A DNA stretch of 33,439 nucleotides, taken from NCBI GenBank assembly GCA_035711845.1, contig DASTBU010000103.1:1-33439 (forward strand). The letters are read 5' to 3'. Every line of letters starts with the position of its first letter. Within the stretch, counting starts at the first letter, position 1. Of the stretch, positions 31,158 through 33,439 are shown one piece after another. The notes under the pieces are model-generated. The model ran no database searches and was not told the DNA's origin. It saw only the letters and a list, made by a program, of their open reading frames with translations. The position numbers and the translations under genes are program-made. The stretch is from DASTBU01 sp035711845 (GTDB lineage: Bacteria; Acidobacteriota; Vicinamibacteria; Vicinamibacterales; 2-12-FULL-66-21).

Positions 31158-31434
31158 ACGTGTGCCCGTGGCCGTCTCTCTTGCGTCCACTCGTCACGAG
31201 GCCCCTCGAGCGGCTCGGAGGGTGGAGCCCGGTGTGGCGACATTCTCCCTCACCAGAGGTCGCGCGTCGACGCGGAGTCGAGCCCTGCAGGGGGTGAACC
31301 CATCGGGGCGCGACGTACCGCTGGGCAACGAGGCACGCGCGGACGTACCCGGCAACGATCCTGATCGCAATAACGGGACCGCGCTTGAGGATCGTTCGGA
31401 CGGCGTACAGGATGCCCTGCTCGACCCGCCGGAG

Positions 31435-31700
31435 TCAGACTTCCTTGAGGCGCCCGGACGCGTACTTGTGCAACAGGCTGGAAATCAGCGTCTGGTACGG
31501 CAAGCCTCCGCGAGCGCACGCTTCTGGATGGCCTTCAAGTCCTTGCTCGAGAGCCGGATATTCAAGCGCCGATCCTTGCGAAACGTAGCCTTCGCGTGTC
31601 GGGAGTACCGGGCGCGCTCGCGCTTGCCGCCCTTGGCGGACTTCCATTCGCCGCGCTCGACGGACTCAACCAACTCTTTCTCTTCAGCGTCCATCTTCAT
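31435..31700 (-). pseudogene. Frameshifted antitoxin paralogue
   Basis: It matches the intact antitoxin at 29218-29484 along its whole length. One base is deleted near 31505 (AAGCCTCC here, AAGCCCTCC there), so the frame reads KRALAEACRTRR and stops early. The other frame then continues GLPYQTLISSLLHKYASGRL. The last 27 residues, which would contact the toxin or complete the fold, are out of frame. Confidence 0.85.
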
Positions 31701-31877
31701 CGTCGGACTCCTCACCCAGGTACTCCTTCGTCGCCTTACGGCTCGGGAGATCGTCTTCATTAACACCGTGTGCTCGTCCTCCACGAACGGCACCAAGTAC
31801 ACATAGTCCCCGCGCCGGACGACGAAGATGCGCTGGCCCGCGTAACGGTCGGGGTTCGGATGTTCCAGGATGCCGAT
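31684..31877 (-). pseudogene. Truncated, frameshifted BrnT paralogue
   Basis: Only the C-terminal part remains (LEHPNPDRYAGQRIFVVRRG, then DYVYLVPFVEDEHTVLMKTI). A one-base deletion near 31750 shifts the frame before PSRKATKEYLGEESDDE. The N-terminal FDWDDAK half is missing; at 31877 the sequence switches to a barrel-protein remnant. Confidence 0.85.
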
Positions 31878-32139
31878 TATAGAAGCGCGTGCCCCCTTCG
31901 AAGCCAAAGCTGAAACCGCCGAAGACCGGGCCGATGATCGTGTCGGCGATCACCCCCAGGCTCAGGTTCGTCGACCACGTCAGGTGTTCCCATTCGTCGA
32001 AGGCGGACCCACCTTCGATCCACGATCCGAGGAAGAGCGGGCCGCCGACGAAGTCGGGCAGGCGGGCCACCTGGCGCAGGTATCCCGCGGTTGTGACAAT
32101 GTATTTGTCGCCGCGCAGCGAGGATCCGCGCGTCTTGCG
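31878..32139 (-). pseudogene. C-terminal remnant of patatin/Omp85-type outer membrane barrel
   Basis: The minus strand reads RKTRGSSLRGDKYIVTTAGY, LRQVARLPDFVGGPLFLGSW and SLGVIADTIIGPVFGGFSFG, ending at RFYNRH. Alternating polar and hydrophobic strands of this type form the C-terminal barrel of bacterial patatin-like or surface-antigen proteins; the usual end is RFYxGIGxxF. The gene is cut at both sides: by a stop next to the ankyrin gene and by the BrnT remnant. Confidence 0.65.
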
Positions 32140-32146
32140 TCAGTGC

Positions 32147-33145
32147 TCATCGTCGCTGTCCCCGCTGCCGTTCCGCCTCCTCCAGCCACTGCGCCATTTT
32201 TTCGTCGTTCGCGGCGTTAAACGCCCAGCCCTGCGCCGTGCCGTTCCAGCGATAGTCTCTGATCGTCATATCGATGCCGTGGTCGATGAGGAACTGCATC
32301 GACTTGTAATTCGCATGAAAAACCAGCTCGTGCAGGATGCTCGCCGGCTCATGGGAGCTCCACGTGGTGTTGATATCGGCGCCGTGCTCCAGCAGGAAGT
32401 CCGCCACGTCGAGGTGGCTGTTCATGACGGACCAGGCGAACGCCGTGTCGAGCACCCGCTGGACATTGTGCGCGCTCCATTGGCGTGCATATTCCTCGGC
32501 CCGGCCCTTCGGCATATATGGACTCGAAGGGTAATGCTTCTCGATGTCGCCCAGCGCCGGCGCTCCGGACGCGTCGAACCACCGCTTCACCCGCGAGAGG
32601 TCGCCCATGCCTGCCGCATGCGGCAAATCGTCGGGCAGCGCCCAGATACGGGTGAGCAATGGAAGGAGGTGTGTCTTCGCGTAGGTAAACGCGAATTCGA
32701 TGGCCTGCGATTGAGGCGGCGGCTGACGCCGCAGTATCGCGGGATCGAGATCGAGAAGCGCACTGATGAATTCCCCGCGATTCTTCAGCGTTGCTACCTC
32801 GATGATCCGAGCTTGAAACCCCACGAAGGCTTCACTGAGCAGCCACGGCTCACGGTCTAAGAGGCGAAGGAACGCCGTCAAGTCGCTGTCCCCGGCCGGG
32901 GACAGCGCCGAGGTCTCGTGCCCACTATAGGAACTCACGGCCCGGCTCGCCTGTTCCATCACGAACGCCTTCCACAACCCGACCTCTGCGGTGTGGCCAG
33001 GCCGGTTGTCGATGAAGTACTTGACGAAGGCCTGGCGTCCGACACTCGCGTCAACGCGTGCGCCGAGATCCGGCTCGCGCGCGATGGCGCGGTCCAGCAG
33101 GGTCGATCGAATCGTTCGCAGGTGTCGGCTACTAGGCATCGACAT
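32147..33145 (-). CDS. Ankyrin-repeat protein, probably 5'-truncated
   Basis: This protein of about 332 residues has C-terminal ankyrin repeats: SHLDVADFLLEHGADINTTW, LHELVFHANYKSMQFLIDHG, then AQGWAFNAANDEKMAQWLEE. The N-terminal part (VDASVGRQAFVKYFIDNRPG) is conserved in long ankyrin proteins of Acidobacteria (from memory). The frame is open up to 33298, but residues from there to about 33155 belong to a methyltransferase fragment, so the gene seems to have lost its true start. ATG at 33145 or 33139 is the first start after the junction. It may be a pseudogene despite the intact frame. Confidence 0.65.
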   Translation of the reverse strand: MSMPSSRHLRTIRSTLLDRAIAREPDLGARVDASVGRQAFVKYFIDNRPGHTAEVGLWKAFVMEQASRAVSSYSGHETSALSPAGDSDLTAFLRLLDREPWLLSEAFVGFQARIIEVATLKNRGEFISALLDLDPAILRRQPPPQSQAIEFAFTYAKTHLLPLLTRIWALPDDLPHAAGMGDLSRVKRWFDASGAPALGDIEKHYPSSPYMPKGRAEEYARQWSAHNVQRVLDTAFAWSVMNSHLDVADFLLEHGADINTTWSSHEPASILHELVFHANYKSMQFLIDHGIDMTIRDYRWNGTAQGWAFNAANDEKMAQWLEEAERQRGQRR

Positions 33146-33155
33146 GACGGACGCG
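33135..33155 (+). pseudogene. arsM-like methyltransferase scrap (GIDMTDA)
   Basis: GGC ATC GAC ATG ACG GAC GCG encodes GIDMTDA, the segment that follows motif I in arsenite methyltransferases (VxGVDMT). It is on the plus strand, while motif I itself sits beside it on the minus strand. Confidence 0.55.
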
Positions 33156-33268
33156 GTCACCTGTCCCTCCGCACCGACCTCGTCCGCAGCAATGAAGCTG
33201 TCCATGCCCGAGCCGCTGCCGAGGTCGACGACGCGCTCGCCTGGGCGCAGATTCGCCAGGCCGAAGTG
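33155..33268 (-). pseudogene. arsM-like methyltransferase motif I, inverted fragment
   Basis: The minus strand reads LANLRPGERVVDLGSGSGMD then SFIAADEVGAEGQVT, the SAM-binding motif I region of ArsM-like methyltransferases. It lies in opposite orientation to the rest of the gene (33135-33155 and 33270 onward). Confidence 0.75.
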
Positions 33269-33269
33269 C

Positions 33270-33439
33270 GCAGCTCGCAAAGGCTGATCGCCTTGCAAAG
33301 GAGCACGCGTTCAGGTCTGTCGAATTCCGCCGCGGCTTCATCGATGCGACGGGACTGCCCGACCGGTGCTGCGATGTCGTGATCAGCAATGGCGTCATCA
33401 ACCTGTCGCCGGACAAGGACGCGGTGTTTCGAGAGGCGG
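33270..33439 (+). pseudogene. arsM-like methyltransferase central part, runs off window
   Basis: The plus strand reads RKADRLAKEHAFRSVEFRRG, FIDATGLPDRCCDVVISNGV and INLSPDKDAVFREA to the window end. DVVISNGVINLSPDK is a strong signature of arsenite S-adenosylmethionine methyltransferase-like enzymes. The motif I half is inverted just upstream, so the gene cannot be functional unless an intact start exists elsewhere. Confidence 0.75.

Overview
The window is GC-rich, gene-dense bacterial DNA. Gene content suggests Acidobacteriota, probably Vicinamibacteria-like: Ser/Thr kinase–TPR signalling proteins, a secreted TonB_C-domain protein, ankyrin proteins, an S41 peptidase, DUF2157 and DUF4386 membrane proteins, and TAT-exported multicopper oxidase. 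This placement is inference from family content; no taxonomic marker search was possible.

Left part (1–13,018) is mostly ordinary chromosome. It holds an uncharacterised protein, a KGG-repeat stress-type protein, gltX, a phospholipase D/cardiolipin-synthase-like protein, a two-gene HTTM operon, an ankyrin–FKBP fusion, an S41 peptidase, trmO, a two-gene membrane cassette (DUF2157-like plus a single-pass protein), and a B12-binding-type radical SAM protein. The membrane cassette has a second copy at 6,411–6,694 in which both genes have lost their middles. A heptamer repeat array precedes the intact cassette.

Middle and right part (13,440–30,000) is an integration hotspot built on tRNA-Ser(GCT) at 14,047–14,141. 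Two degraded tyrosine recombinase tails lie against the 3' end of the tRNA. On its other side, three partial copies of the tRNA 5' half, each with the promoter -10 region, recur at about 22.0, 25.1 and 30.0 kb in the same orientation. They divide the region into three segments. Segment A (14.1–22.0 kb) has an istB (IS21) remnant and a divergent three-gene locus: a winged-helix/Ser-Thr kinase/TPR membrane protein facing two exported proteins that share an unrecognised central domain, one with an N-terminal TonB_C domain and an OB-like tail, the other with a C-terminal VHL beta-like domain. Segment B (22.0–25.1 kb) has a soluble Ser/Thr kinase–TPR protein behind a 17-codon translationally coupled leader. 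Segment C (25.1–30.0 kb) has a frameshifted hicA with hicB, a TAT-exported multicopper oxidase, and an intact BrnT/antitoxin pair.

Right end (30.0–33.4 kb) has a DUF4386 membrane protein and then debris: a decayed second BrnT/antitoxin pair, the C-terminus of a patatin/Omp85-type barrel, an ankyrin protein, and an arsenite-methyltransferase-like gene scrambled by inversion at the window edge.

The most novel candidate is the divergent kinase / TonB_C-OB / VHL-beta locus. It has an 11-bp-spaced direct repeat just upstream of the kinase start, as expected for an OmpR-type winged-helix operator.
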